DNA of 64,000 bases. Origin: Isoptericola variabilis 225. Its GTDB lineage: Bacteria > Actinomycetota > Actinomycetes > Actinomycetales > Cellulomonadaceae. The stretch lies in the NCBI RefSeq assembly GCF_000215105.1, contig NC_015588.1, positions 2,790,001 to 2,854,000 of the forward strand, read 5' to 3'. Below the pieces are notes generated by a model. It saw nothing but the letters and a program-made list of their open reading frames with translations, did not search any database and was not told the DNA's origin. Made by a program: the position numbers and the translations under genes. Positions 45,301-52,634 of the stretch are shown piece by piece; the first letter of the stretch is position 1, and every line of letters begins with the position of its first letter.

Positions 45301-45643
45301 ACCGCCCGACCTGGCCGGACCCGGCCGGCTTCGCCGAGGCCCGCAGGGACGCGAGCGACGCGACGCCGGCGGCGTCGAGGGGCGCCCCGGTGTTGGCCGC
45401 GAGGAGTCGCCACCCTCCGGGGCCGTGCGGCTCGAGGCGCAGCAGCAGCCGGCCGGGCACGCCCGCGCGCGCCGCGGCGTCGGCGGCGTTCTGCGCGAGC
45501 TCGACGACCACGCGGTCGCGGTAGTAGCCGCGGGCGTGGTCCTCCTCGGTGTTCGCGTCCTCGCGGAAGCGGGTCCCGGACCCGAGCCACGCCTCCACGA
45601 CCGCGTGCCGCAGCGCGGCGGTCCCGAAGGCGTCGGCCGTCAC
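42371..45643 (-). CDS. Sacsin/HSP90-like GHKL ATPase carrying two palindromic insertions
   Basis: A 1090-residue protein from GTG 45643, in a 4-bp overlap with the DUF3027 gene. The N-terminal 130 residues are a GHKL ATPase: FREDANTEEDHARGYYRDRVVVELAQNAADAAARAGVPG (Glu48 and Asn52 as catalytic/Mg residues), LAANTGAPLDAAGVASL and the G2 loop QVGRFGVGFAAVRSVS, as in sacsin-type ATPases. The rest is long, Asp/Ala/Pro-rich and unclassified. A 73-bp palindrome encodes residues about 239-263, and a 42-bp palindrome residues about 646-660. Both keep the frame open. It may be a chaperone-like or DNA-associated ATPase. Confidence 0.85.
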   Translation of the reverse strand: MTADAFGTAALRHAVVEAWLGSGTRFREDANTEEDHARGYYRDRVVVELAQNAADAAARAGVPGRLLLRLEPHGPGGWRLLAANTGAPLDAAGVASLASLRASAKPAGSGQVGRFGVGFAAVRSVSDDVAVRSRTGGVWFALAATRALLDDVTSGGSDAAARLRAAVAERGDALPVLRLPFEAPALGDLPDDDALTEPDAAYDTVVELVLRDDDAVASVRAQLDAVDDGLLLALPALSAVGVISVVEDQDESGEPGQKSRPQRLVDEVGARWVTERRTGTFDAAELADLPLEQRRADWSLVWALPRPGTTASLADGGTSRVLHAPTPTDVPLTFPALLVASFPVDPGRRLVQPGPASARLAREAGHAYADLLARLATEGAETTETTAAAPESTGPRRDVLALVPTGLPASDLDAAIREAALDALRAAPVVGGVAPQEAVVLTGPAGDDARLVEALAPVVPGLVALDPRHHAVARTLGAATVSLADVVDDLPDGLPPHRWRTICAALEPHVADPGVLEALAGARVPLADGRTVRGVRGTVVLPEDDDDAALAAIARTLGVRVVHPDAAHPVLVRAGAVRTDPRGLLADPGVRAVALAAADALLDDPDAADASVGPGPVAGSIVGPVDAGAQEVVDAVLALVRLALPVSDAGWDRAHQLSDMPFWLGELPVPTADGELAPLRETTLPGTWAADVLDLAVVAPDAAARHAPATLAAAGSHADLAVYTVPDVATPDTGADAALEEAGLEREAPDEEHDPDDPAGWLDGWSDYLAVLADRLGPAVPVGDVEAAADLDAVGDDAWPQALRRLAGEPRTRRVLLAAPRRGVPSYTAWWLRDRFEAPFALHDDVPLLPAAHAVLEGLDDEVRRALGGVEALADLDVDDWPVVLDRLPAVGQPVPLHDALAVWRGLARLARDLDDERRAAALDPLPDRLPALEVGTAVVHAAEDLEVAPGARWAQLGPVVPAVPDDASALADLLDLPVAGEDGVPEPESPGERRELDARVAALDPRLGDHWWAHEELVVDGVAVAWWVSADGEPHATGTDALAHALADVVGRPGLAALFRAALCAPDDAARLWAATAWDAEPGAQSSPR
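43666..43707 (-). repeat. 42-bp palindromic insertion, family 2, in the ATPase gene
   Basis: TGTCAGA (43666-43672) and TCTGACA (43701-43707) enclose GGTGGG...CCCACC. On the minus (coding) strand it reads VSDAGWDRAHQLSD without breaking the frame, similar to the peptide from the second copy at 48703-48746 (VSESQWARAHHASD). The sense strand given is that of the host gene. Confidence 0.8.
44857..44929 (+). repeat. 73-bp palindromic element, copy 5, inside the ATPase gene
   Basis: Ends GCTGTGGGCGTGATTTCTGG and complement; core CGCCCGATTCGTCCTGAT, more diverged than copies 1-4. On the coding strand it contributes a 25-residue segment starting AVGVISVVEDQDESGEPGQK and continuing SRPQR, between LPALS and LVDEVG; the surrounding protein reads normally. 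Lower identity of the core and right arm suggests an old insertion. Confidence 0.9.
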
Positions 45644-46488
45644 GTGGTCCCGGCGTCGGTGTCGGGCGTGCGCTCCGCGTCGGCCGCGGACGCGGCGCGA
45701 AGCTCGACGGGCTCGATCACGTGGTCGTCGATGAGCGGCGCGTCCGCGGGCCACTCGGTCCCGGGCCGCTCGACGTCGGTCTCCGAGTGCGCCCCGCACC
45801 CGTGGTCGAACGAGACGACCTTGCCGTCGTCGGGCGACCACTCGTTGGCGCACACGCCGAAGAGCTGCCCGAGCGGGCCGGAGAGCGGCACGAGGAACGC
45901 GCACGTCATGCACTCGGCCGCGGACGCGACGGCGACGGGCGCCGTCGGGCCGTGCGAGCCGCGGTACCAGCGCTCGGCCGCGGCGTCGCGCCCGGCGGGC
46001 GAGAGCACGCGAGCGCGGGTGAGCGCGAGCTCGCGCGCGACGTCGTCGATCTCCTCGTCGCCCATCTCGGTCCAGCCGGGCTCGACACGCGGGTCGTCGG
46101 GCCGGTAGGGCAGCGTGTCGCCCGGGCCGAGGTCGCCGGGGCGCAGCCGCTCGGACCAGGGCACCCACTCGGGAGCGAGGATCGCCTCGTCGCCCGGCAG
46201 GAGCTCGACCTCGCACACGGTCGCGCTGCGACCGCGCGGCACGCGCGCGAGCGTGACGGTCCAGTGCCAGCCCCGGTACCCCGGCATGGCCGCGGCGAAC
46301 CGGTGCGACATGAGCCGCTCGCCCTCGGCGACCGCGCCCAGGTGCTCGCCGACGTCCGAGGGCGACTCGGCGACGTCCTCGGCGGCGGCGCGCGCGAGGT
46401 CGACCGCCCCCAGCAGGACGGCGTCGTTGCGGGCGCGGGCGCTCACACGGCGCGCACGGCCCGGCGCGTCGGCGGCAGCGGTCACCAT
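45640..46488 (-). CDS. DUF3027 protein
   Basis: A 282-residue actinobacterial protein from ATG 46488 (GAGGAC upstream). Identifiers are DVGEHLGAVAEGERLMSHRFAAAMPGYRGWHWTVTLARVPR, VCEVELLPGDEAILAPEWVPWSERL and a Cys-rich motif AAECMTCAFLVPLSGPLGQLFGVCANEWSPDDGKVVSFDHGCGAHSE, with the four cysteines expected to hold a metal. Function unknown. It follows the cold-shock gene by 11 bp and overlaps the ATPase gene by 4 bp, so the three form an operon. Confidence 0.85.
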   Translation of the reverse strand: MVTAAADAPGRARRVSARARNDAVLLGAVDLARAAAEDVAESPSDVGEHLGAVAEGERLMSHRFAAAMPGYRGWHWTVTLARVPRGRSATVCEVELLPGDEAILAPEWVPWSERLRPGDLGPGDTLPYRPDDPRVEPGWTEMGDEEIDDVARELALTRARVLSPAGRDAAAERWYRGSHGPTAPVAVASAAECMTCAFLVPLSGPLGQLFGVCANEWSPDDGKVVSFDHGCGAHSETDVERPGTEWPADAPLIDDHVIEPVELRAASAADAERTPDTDAGTT

Positions 46489-46499
46489 GGGATGTCCTC

Positions 46500-46883
46500 T
46501 CAGGCCTCGAGGTCGTCCGCGACGGCGCGCAGCAGCGTGGCGACCCGCTTGGCGGCGGGGCCGTCCGGGTAGCGACCGCGCTGCAGCTGGTCGCCCGTGC
46601 GGTCGAGGACCTTGATGAGGTCCTCGACGATGCCCGCCATCTCCGACGGCGGCTTGCGCTTCGCCTTGACGACCGACGGCGTCGGGTCCAGCACCTTGAC
46701 GGACAGCGCCGACGGGCCGCGACGGCCGTCCGCGACGCCGAAGTCGACACGCGTGCCCGGCTTGAGGCTCGTCGAGCCGGCGGGCAGCGCGGACGCGTGC
46801 AGGAAGACCTCGCCGCCGTCGTCGCTGGCGATGAAACCGAAGCCGCGCTCTGCGTCGTACCACTTGACCTTGCCGGTGGGCAC
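46500..46883 (-). CDS. Cold-shock domain protein with C-terminal extension
   Basis: A 127-residue protein from GTG 46883 (GAAGAGG upstream). Residues 1-65 are a CspA domain: KVKWYDAERGFGFIASDDGGEVFLHASAL carries the RNP1 (KGFGFI-like) and RNP2 (VFLH) aromatics that bind single-stranded RNA. A second half of about 60 residues (VVKAKRKPPSEMAGIVEDLIKVLDRTGDQLQRGRYPDGPAAKRVATLLRAVADDLEA) is a helical actinobacterial addition. It heads the DUF3027-ATPase operon. Confidence 0.92.
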   Translation of the reverse strand: MPTGKVKWYDAERGFGFIASDDGGEVFLHASALPAGSTSLKPGTRVDFGVADGRRGPSALSVKVLDPTPSVVKAKRKPPSEMAGIVEDLIKVLDRTGDQLQRGRYPDGPAAKRVATLLRAVADDLEA

Positions 46884-46975
46884 CTGAACCTCTTCGTGCT
46901 CGTTCGATGTTGCTCGTGGACGGCCGCCCGGCGCGCGCCCTGCGGCGTGCGGCACGTGCGGCCAGAACTCCCAGG

Positions 46976-47201
46976 TTACCGGGCGGCGGGGCTCGCCGTC
47001 GCATCCGTTTCGCCGGGGGCGGTGCCGATCCCGAGGTCGGCGCCGAGACGCAGCGCGACGGCGTCGAACCACGCCGCGTACCCGTCGACGGAGCCCACGA
47101 GGTGGCCGAACATCTCGAACGAGACCGTGCCGAAGATCCCGCTCCACGCCATGAGCGTGCGCGCGACGGCCGAGGCGGAGCTCGCGGCCGCCGTCGCCTG
47201 A
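46976..47201 (-). pseudogene. C-terminal fragment of a TetR-family regulator
   Basis: The sequence ARTLMAWSGIFGTVSFEMFGHLVGSVDGYAAWFDAVALRLGADLGI is the C-terminal domain of a TetR regulator (W-x(3)-G-x-V-SFE-FG pattern) and ends at TAA 46976. No helix-turn-helix or start can be found upstream; instead the coding trace runs into the tandem inverted repeats at 47212-47322. The 5' two-thirds of the gene have been lost, probably at the repeat boundary. Confidence 0.65.
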
Positions 47202-47211
47202 CTCGTCCCAC

Positions 47212-47261
47212 GAGTTGTCAGGCTCACGCCGGGGTATACCCCCGCCTGGACCTGACAACTC
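47212..47261. repeat. 50-bp palindrome, family 3, copy A
   Basis: Outer arms GAGTTGTCAGG and CCTGACAACTC are perfectly complementary over 11 bp. The inner hairpin is CGGGG-TATAC-CCCCG. It sits between the TetR remnant and the helicase-like gene. It is near-identical to the copy at 47273-47322, and the two differ at a paired position in a compensatory way. Confidence 0.85.
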
Positions 47262-47272
47262 CACCGCCCCAC

Positions 47273-47322
47273 GAGTTGTCAGGCTCACGCCGGCGTATAC
47301 CGCCGCCTGGGCCTGACAACTC
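47273..47322. repeat. 50-bp palindrome, family 3, copy B
   Basis: The same outer arms as copy A, 61 bp further on, with inner hairpin CGGCG-TATAC-CGCCG. Compared with copy A, one stem G-C pair is C-G here, so base-pairing is preserved. The copy ends 34 bp before the start of the gene at 47356. Confidence 0.85.
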
Positions 47323-47355
47323 GGTCAGGGACGTGCGGCGCGTAGCATCGATCGA

Positions 47356-49785
47356 ATGGCCAGCACGTCGGCCCCCCGCACGTTCACGGACGCGATCCGC
47401 ACCCGCCCGGACGCCGCGCTCGTCGCGCTGCTGCGCGCCCGGCCGGACCTCGCGACGCCGTCGCCCTCGACGCTGCGCTCGCTCGCGGCGCGCGCCTCGA
47501 GCCGCACGAGCCTCGAGCGCGCGCTCGCGCACGCCGACGCGCGCACGCTCCAGGTGCTCGAGGCGGTGCTCGCCCTGTCCGACGACGGCCCGGTCACCCT
47601 CGAGCGGATCCTCGCGGCGACCGGCGCGGACGGGACGGGCGACGACGACGCGCGTTCCGCCGTCGGGCGGACGGTCGACGCCGCCCTGGAGGCGGCGCTG
47701 CTGTGGGACGCGGGCGAGCCCGGCGCCCCGGACCTGCGCCCCTCCCCCGGCCTGGACGAGGTGCTCGGCCCGTACCCGGCGGGCCTCGGACCCGCACGGC
47801 CCGCGGCCGAGCGGCCCGCCGCACCGCTCGACGACCTCCCGCCCGGCGGTCGCGAGGTGCTCGACGCGCTCGCGTGGGGGCCGCCGGTCGGGGTCGTGCC
47901 GCCCGTGGGCAGCGGTGCGCGGCGCGCGGTCGACGCGCTCGTCGCCGCCGGCCTCCTCGTCCGCTCGGACGCGCGGCACGTGGTCCTGCCGCGCGACGTC
48001 GGGCTCGCGCTGCGCGGCGGGCGGACCCACCGCGCGCCCGAGCTCGCGCCGCCACGGCCCGAGGGCCGGCCCGTCCCGCCCGCGGCCGCCGACGCGGAGG
48101 CCGTCACGGCCGCGCTCGAGCTCGTCCGCCGGGTCGACCTGCTCGTCGCCGCGTGGGAGGACGCGCCGCCTCCCGTGCTGCGCGCCGGCGGTCTCGGCGT
48201 GCGCGAGCTGCGCCGCACCGCGCAGGCGCTCGGGACCGACGAGGCGACGGCGGCGTTCGTCGTCGAGCTCGCCGCGGGCGCCGGGCTCGTGGCCGACGAC
48301 GGCGACGCCCCGGCGTCGTACGTCCCGACGACGCGCGCCGACACCTGGGACGAGCTCGACGACGCGGCGCGGTGGGCCCTGCTCGCCGAGCCGTGGGCCG
48401 GCTCGCGCCGGACGCCGTGGCAGGTCGGCTCGCGCGACGAGAAGGGCAGCGTGCGCGCGCCGCTGTCGCCCGACCTGCACCGGCCCTGGGTGCCGCGGCT
48501 GCGGGCGCAGGTGCTGGCGGTGCTCGCCGAGCAGCCCGGGACCGCGCTGAGCCTCGACGACGTCATGACGGTGCTGCGGTGGCGGTCGCCGCGCGCGGTG
48601 CCGCCCGAGCCGGCGGTCGCGGGCCTGCTGCGCGAGGCCGCGCTGCTCGGCGCGACGGGCGCGGGCGCGCTGTCCGGCCCCGGCCGCGCCTACCTCTCCC
48701 GCGTGTCAGAAAGCCAGTGGGCCAGGGCCCACCACGCTTCTGACACGGGGCTGGAGGAGGCGCTGCGCGCCGTGCTGCCTCCCGAGGTCGAGGAGATCCT
48801 GCTCCAGGGCGACCTCACGGGGATCGTGCCCGGACGCCCGTCGATGGCGCTCGCCCGGCTGCTCGAGCGCACGGCCGACGCGGAGTCGCGCGGCGCGGCC
48901 CTCACCGTCCGGTTCACGCCCGCGTCGATCACGCGCGCGCTCGACCACGGCGCCACGGCCGACGAGCTCCTCGCCGAGCTCGCGCGCCGCTCCCCCGTCC
49001 CGCTGCCGCAGCCGCTCGAGTACCTCGTCCGGGACACCGCCCGTCGGCACGAGGCGCTGCGCATCGGCGCCGCGTCGTCGTACGTCCGCGCGGCCGACCC
49101 GACGGTGCTCGCGGGGCTCGTCGAGGACCCCCGCCTCGCCTCGCTCGGCCTGGTCCGGCTCGCGCCGACCGTCCTGGCGGCGGCCGTCCCGCCCGCCGAG
49201 CTGCACGACGCGCTGCGCGAGCGCGGCCTGCTGTCGGCGCTCGAAGGACCCGACGGCCGCGTGCTCGGCCGGCTGCGCGCCGTGCCCCGCGCGGACCGCC
49301 CCGCCCGCCGCGGCACACCCGTCGCGTCGTCCCCCGTCACCGACGAGGGACGGGCCGCCCTCGTGGCCCGCCTCCGGTCGGCCGACGGCGGCGCACCGGC
49401 CGACGGCGGCGCACCGGCCGACGGCACCGGCGTCGGGCCGAGCGCCGCGGACGCGGGCGGGCGGGACCGGGCGAGTGCCGCCGTCGGGCACCCGGACACG
49501 ACGCACGCGGCGTCGCGGGTCGCCGCGCGCACGCGCCGTGGAACAGACGACCCCGGCGAGGCGTTGGCCATCCTGCACGACGCGCTGCGCGACGGGCGCC
49601 GGGTGTGGGTCGAGATGGTCGGCCGCTCGGGCGGCCTCGAGCGGCGCGAGCTCAAGCCCCTGCGTCTCGACGGCGGCCGGCTGCGTGCGCTCGACGCCGA
49701 CCGGGAGGCCGAGCTGACGATCGCGGTCCACCGCATCGCGTCGGTCTCCCCCGCGCCCGACGTCGAGGAGCGCCCCGCGAGATGA
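47356..49785 (+). CDS. Helicase-associated (Helicase_C_3-type) protein, partner of XPB
   Basis: An 809-residue actinobacterial protein from ATG 47356. The middle part (LPPEVEEILLQGDLTGIVPGRPSMALARLLERTADAESRGAALTVRFTPASITRALDHG) is the helicase-associated domain PF13625; no Walker A is visible, so it probably is not an ATPase itself. The C-terminus (LHDALRDGRRVWVEMVGRSGGLERRELKPLRLDGGRLRALDADREAELTIAVHRI) is a WYL-like module. Residues about 450-464 come from a 44-bp palindrome. It also has a short ADGGAP tandem repeat at 49381-49425. It is followed by XPB by 19 bp, which is its usual neighbour. Confidence 0.85.
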   Translation: MASTSAPRTFTDAIRTRPDAALVALLRARPDLATPSPSTLRSLAARASSRTSLERALAHADARTLQVLEAVLALSDDGPVTLERILAATGADGTGDDDARSAVGRTVDAALEAALLWDAGEPGAPDLRPSPGLDEVLGPYPAGLGPARPAAERPAAPLDDLPPGGREVLDALAWGPPVGVVPPVGSGARRAVDALVAAGLLVRSDARHVVLPRDVGLALRGGRTHRAPELAPPRPEGRPVPPAAADAEAVTAALELVRRVDLLVAAWEDAPPPVLRAGGLGVRELRRTAQALGTDEATAAFVVELAAGAGLVADDGDAPASYVPTTRADTWDELDDAARWALLAEPWAGSRRTPWQVGSRDEKGSVRAPLSPDLHRPWVPRLRAQVLAVLAEQPGTALSLDDVMTVLRWRSPRAVPPEPAVAGLLREAALLGATGAGALSGPGRAYLSRVSESQWARAHHASDTGLEEALRAVLPPEVEEILLQGDLTGIVPGRPSMALARLLERTADAESRGAALTVRFTPASITRALDHGATADELLAELARRSPVPLPQPLEYLVRDTARRHEALRIGAASSYVRAADPTVLAGLVEDPRLASLGLVRLAPTVLAAAVPPAELHDALRERGLLSALEGPDGRVLGRLRAVPRADRPARRGTPVASSPVTDEGRAALVARLRSADGGAPADGGAPADGTGVGPSAADAGGRDRASAAVGHPDTTHAASRVAARTRRGTDDPGEALAILHDALRDGRRVWVEMVGRSGGLERRELKPLRLDGGRLRALDADREAELTIAVHRIASVSPAPDVEERPAR
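48703..48746 (+). repeat. 44-bp palindromic insertion, family 2, in the helicase-like gene
   Basis: GTGTCAGAAAGC and GCTTCTGACAC pair over 11-12 bp around an inner GTGGGCC-AG-GGCCCAC hairpin, giving a near-perfect stem. On the coding strand it reads VSESQWARAHHASD in frame between YLSR and TGLEEALRAV, matching the frame and orientation of the 43666-43707 copy. Confidence 0.85.
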
Positions 49786-49804
49786 CCCCTTCGGAAGGAA
49801 CCGC

Positions 49805-51484
49805 ATGACGGACGGCCCGCTCATCGTCCAGAGCGACAAGTCGATCCTGCTCGAGGTCGACCACCCGCGCGCCGACGACGCGCGGCGCGCCATCGCGCCG
49901 TTCGCGGAGCTCGAGCGCGCGCCCGAGCACGTGCACACCTACCGCCTGACGAACCTCGGCCTGTGGAACGCGCGCGCCGCGGGGCACGACGCGGAGCAGG
50001 TCGTCGACACGCTCCTCGAGTACTCGCGGTACCCGGTGCCGCACGCGCTGCTCGTGGACGTCGCCGAGACGATGGCGCGCTACGGCCGGCTGCGCCTCGT
50101 GTCCCACCCGGTCCACGGGCTCGTGCTCGAGGCCACCGACAAAGCCGTCCTCGCCGAGGTGCTCAAGTCCAAGCGGACCACGGGGATGGTGGGCGAACGG
50201 CTCGACGACGAGACGGTGGTCGTCCACCCCAGCGAGCGGGGCCACCTCAAGCAGGCGCTGGTCAAGCTCGGCTGGCCGGCCGAGGACCTCGCGGGCTACG
50301 TCGACGGCGAGAAGCACCCGATCGCGCTCGCGCCGGTCACGGTCCCGCGGACCCCGGACGAGCAGCCGAAGCCGTGGGAGATGCGGCCCTACCAGGCCCA
50401 GGCCGTCGACGGGTTCTGGCACGGCGGCTCCGGCGTCGTCGTCCTGCCGTGCGGCGCGGGCAAGACGATCGTCGGCGCGGGCGCGATGGCGAAGTCGGGC
50501 ACGACGACGCTCATCCTCGTGACCAACACGGTCAGCGCCCGGCAGTGGCGCGACGAGCTCGTGCGCCGCACGACGCTGACCGAGGACGAGATCGGCGAGT
50601 ACTCGGGCGCCCGCAAGGAGATCAAGCCCGTCACGATCGCGACCTACCAGGTGCTCACGACCAAGCGGAAGGGCGTCTACAGCCACCTCGAGCTGCTCGA
50701 CGCGCGCGACTGGGGCCTCATCGTCTACGACGAGGTGCACCTGCTGCCCGCGCCGATCTTCCGCATGACGGCGGACCTGCAGGCCCGGCGCCGGCTCGGG
50801 CTCACCGCCACGCTGGTGCGCGAGGACGGCCGCGAGGACGAGGTGTTCTCGCTCATCGGGCCCAAGCGCTACGACGCCCCGTGGAAGGACATCGAGACGC
50901 AGGGCTACATCGCGCCCGCCGACTGCGTCGAGGTCCGCCTCACGCTGCCCGAGCACGAGCGCATGGTCTACGCGACGGCCGAGCCCGAGGACAAGTACCG
51001 CCTCGCGGCGTGCGCGCCGGGCAAGAACCGCGTCGTCGAGCGGATCGTCGCGTCGCACCCCGACGACCAGGTGCTCGTCATCGGGCAGTACCTCGACCAG
51101 CTCGAGGAGCTGTCCGAGCACCTCGACGCGCCGCTCATCACGGGCGCGACGACGGTCCGCGAGCGCCAGCGCCTGTTCCAGGCGTTCCGCTCGGGCGAGA
51201 TCTCGCGCCTCGTCGTGTCGAAGGTCGCGAACTTCTCGATCGACCTCCCCGAGGCGTCCGTCGCGATCCAGGTGTCCGGGTCGTTCGGGTCGCGGCAGGA
51301 GGAGGCCCAGCGCCTCGGGCGCATCATGCGGCCCAAGGCCGACGGCCGCACCGCGCACTTCTACGCGGTCGTCGCGCGCGACACCGTGGACCAGGAGTTC
51401 GCCGCGCACCGGCAGCGGTTCCTCGCCGAGCAGGGGTACGCGTACCGGATCGTCGACGCCGAGGACCTCGACACGGTCGTCTGA
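49805..51484 (+). CDS. DNA repair helicase XPB
   Basis: A 559-residue SF2 helicase of the XPB/Rad25 type found across actinomycetes. The N-domain damage-recognition region is followed by Walker A VVVLPCGAGKTIVGAGAM, VTNTVSARQWRDEL, DEVH box GLIVYDEVHLLPAPIFRM, TAT motif LGLTATLVREDGRED, motif IV VLVIGQYLDQLEELSEHL, and motif VI FGSRQEEAQRLGRIMRPK. It unwinds DNA 3'-5' and takes part in nucleotide-excision-type repair or transcription. It is downstream of and near its usual partner at 47356. Confidence 0.97.
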   Translation: MTDGPLIVQSDKSILLEVDHPRADDARRAIAPFAELERAPEHVHTYRLTNLGLWNARAAGHDAEQVVDTLLEYSRYPVPHALLVDVAETMARYGRLRLVSHPVHGLVLEATDKAVLAEVLKSKRTTGMVGERLDDETVVVHPSERGHLKQALVKLGWPAEDLAGYVDGEKHPIALAPVTVPRTPDEQPKPWEMRPYQAQAVDGFWHGGSGVVVLPCGAGKTIVGAGAMAKSGTTTLILVTNTVSARQWRDELVRRTTLTEDEIGEYSGARKEIKPVTIATYQVLTTKRKGVYSHLELLDARDWGLIVYDEVHLLPAPIFRMTADLQARRRLGLTATLVREDGREDEVFSLIGPKRYDAPWKDIETQGYIAPADCVEVRLTLPEHERMVYATAEPEDKYRLAACAPGKNRVVERIVASHPDDQVLVIGQYLDQLEELSEHLDAPLITGATTVRERQRLFQAFRSGEISRLVVSKVANFSIDLPEASVAIQVSGSFGSRQEEAQRLGRIMRPKADGRTAHFYAVVARDTVDQEFAAHRQRFLAEQGYAYRIVDAEDLDTVV

Positions 51485-51491
51485 CGGCGCC

Positions 51492-51546
51492 GGTGGTTCT
51501 GATCGGTTGCGTTCTCGCGCGCATTCCGCAACCCGTCAGAACCACC
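51492..51546. repeat. 55-bp nested inverted repeat, family 4
   Basis: Outer arms GGTGGTTCTGA (51492-51502) and TCAGAACCACC (51536-51546) are perfect over 11 bp, a 2-base mismatch follows on each side, and inner arms GGTTGCG (51505-51511) and CGCAACC (51527-51533) are perfect over 7 bp around a 15-base loop. It begins 7 bp after the XPB stop. It may be a terminator or one copy of a repeat family; only one copy is in this window. Confidence 0.75.
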
Positions 51547-51613
51547 GACCCGGAGGGTGGGCGGACGGCGCGCCCCAGGTGCGGGGTGCCCGGCCGCTGG
51601 CCACGGTGGTGTC

Positions 51614-52609
51614 ATGACCCGATTCGGCTACACCCTCATGACGGAGCAGTCCGGCCCGAAGGAGCTCGTGGAGTACGCGGTCGCGGCCGAGCAGGTCGGC
51701 TTCGACTTCGAGGTCTCGAGCGACCACTACTTCCCGTGGCTCGACGCGCAGGGCCACTCGCCGTACGCGTGGAGCGTGCTCGGGGCGGTGGCGCACGCGA
51801 CCGAGCGCGTCGGCCTCATGACCTACGTGACCTGCCCGACCGTGCGCTACCACCCGGCCGTCGTCGCGCAGAAGGCCGCGACGCTCGGCATCCTGTCCGA
51901 CGGGCGCTTCACGCTCGGGCTCGGCGCGGGCGAGAACCTCAACGAGCACGTCGTGGGCGAGCGCTGGCCCGCGATCGACGAGCGCCACGAGCTGCTGTAC
52001 GAGGCGGTCGAGATCATCACCGAGCTGTTCGCGGGCGAGCTCCTCAGCTACCGCGGCAACCACTTCCAGGTCGACTCGGCGCGGCTGTGGGACGTCCCCG
52101 AGATGCCGGTCGAGGTCGGCGTCGCGGTGTCGGGACGGCAGTCGGTCGACCACTTCGCGACGATCGCCGACCACCTCGTCGCGACCGAGCCGAAGCCCGA
52201 CGTCCTGCGGCGGTGGGACGAGCTGCGCGCCGAGGCGTCGCTCGCGCCGTCGCGCAAGATCGGCCAGATGCCGATCTCGTGGGACCCGGACCCGGAGGCC
52301 GCGAAGGCCCGCGCGCACGAGCAGTTCCGCTGGTTCGGGCTCGGCTGGCCCGTCAACGCGAACCTGCCGACGACCGAGGCGTTCGACTCCGCGTCGTCGT
52401 TCGTGAGGCCCGACGACGTCGCGCAGTCGATCCCGTGCGGCCCGGACCTGGACGCCGTGGTCGAGGCGGCGTCGGCGTACTGGGAGGCCGGCTTCACCGA
52501 TCTCGCGATCGTCCAGGTCGGGGACGAGAAGCAGCGGCAGTTCCTCGACGAGGCCGCCGGCCCGCTACTCGAGAAGCTGCGGGAGGCGGCGCCGGACGAC
52601 CAGGCGTGA
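51614..52609 (+). CDS. F420-dependent LLM-class oxidoreductase (TIGR03557-like)
   Basis: A 331-residue protein with a luciferase-like barrel. MTRFGYTLMTEQSGPKELVEYAVAAEQVGFDFEVSSDHYFPWL and TCPTVRYHPAVVAQKAATLGILSDGRFTLGLGAGENLNEHVVG are typical of the F420-dependent glucose-6-phosphate-dehydrogenase-like subgroup (TIGR03557). The reaction partner is coenzyme F420, which actinomycetes make; the substrate is unknown. Ribosome site is weak, and ATG 51614 fits the family N-terminus. Confidence 0.9.
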   Translation: MTRFGYTLMTEQSGPKELVEYAVAAEQVGFDFEVSSDHYFPWLDAQGHSPYAWSVLGAVAHATERVGLMTYVTCPTVRYHPAVVAQKAATLGILSDGRFTLGLGAGENLNEHVVGERWPAIDERHELLYEAVEIITELFAGELLSYRGNHFQVDSARLWDVPEMPVEVGVAVSGRQSVDHFATIADHLVATEPKPDVLRRWDELRAEASLAPSRKIGQMPISWDPDPEAAKARAHEQFRWFGLGWPVNANLPTTEAFDSASSFVRPDDVAQSIPCGPDLDAVVEAASAYWEAGFTDLAIVQVGDEKQRQFLDEAAGPLLEKLREAAPDDQA

Positions 52610-52634
52610 CGGCCGGGCCCGGCACAATGACCGC

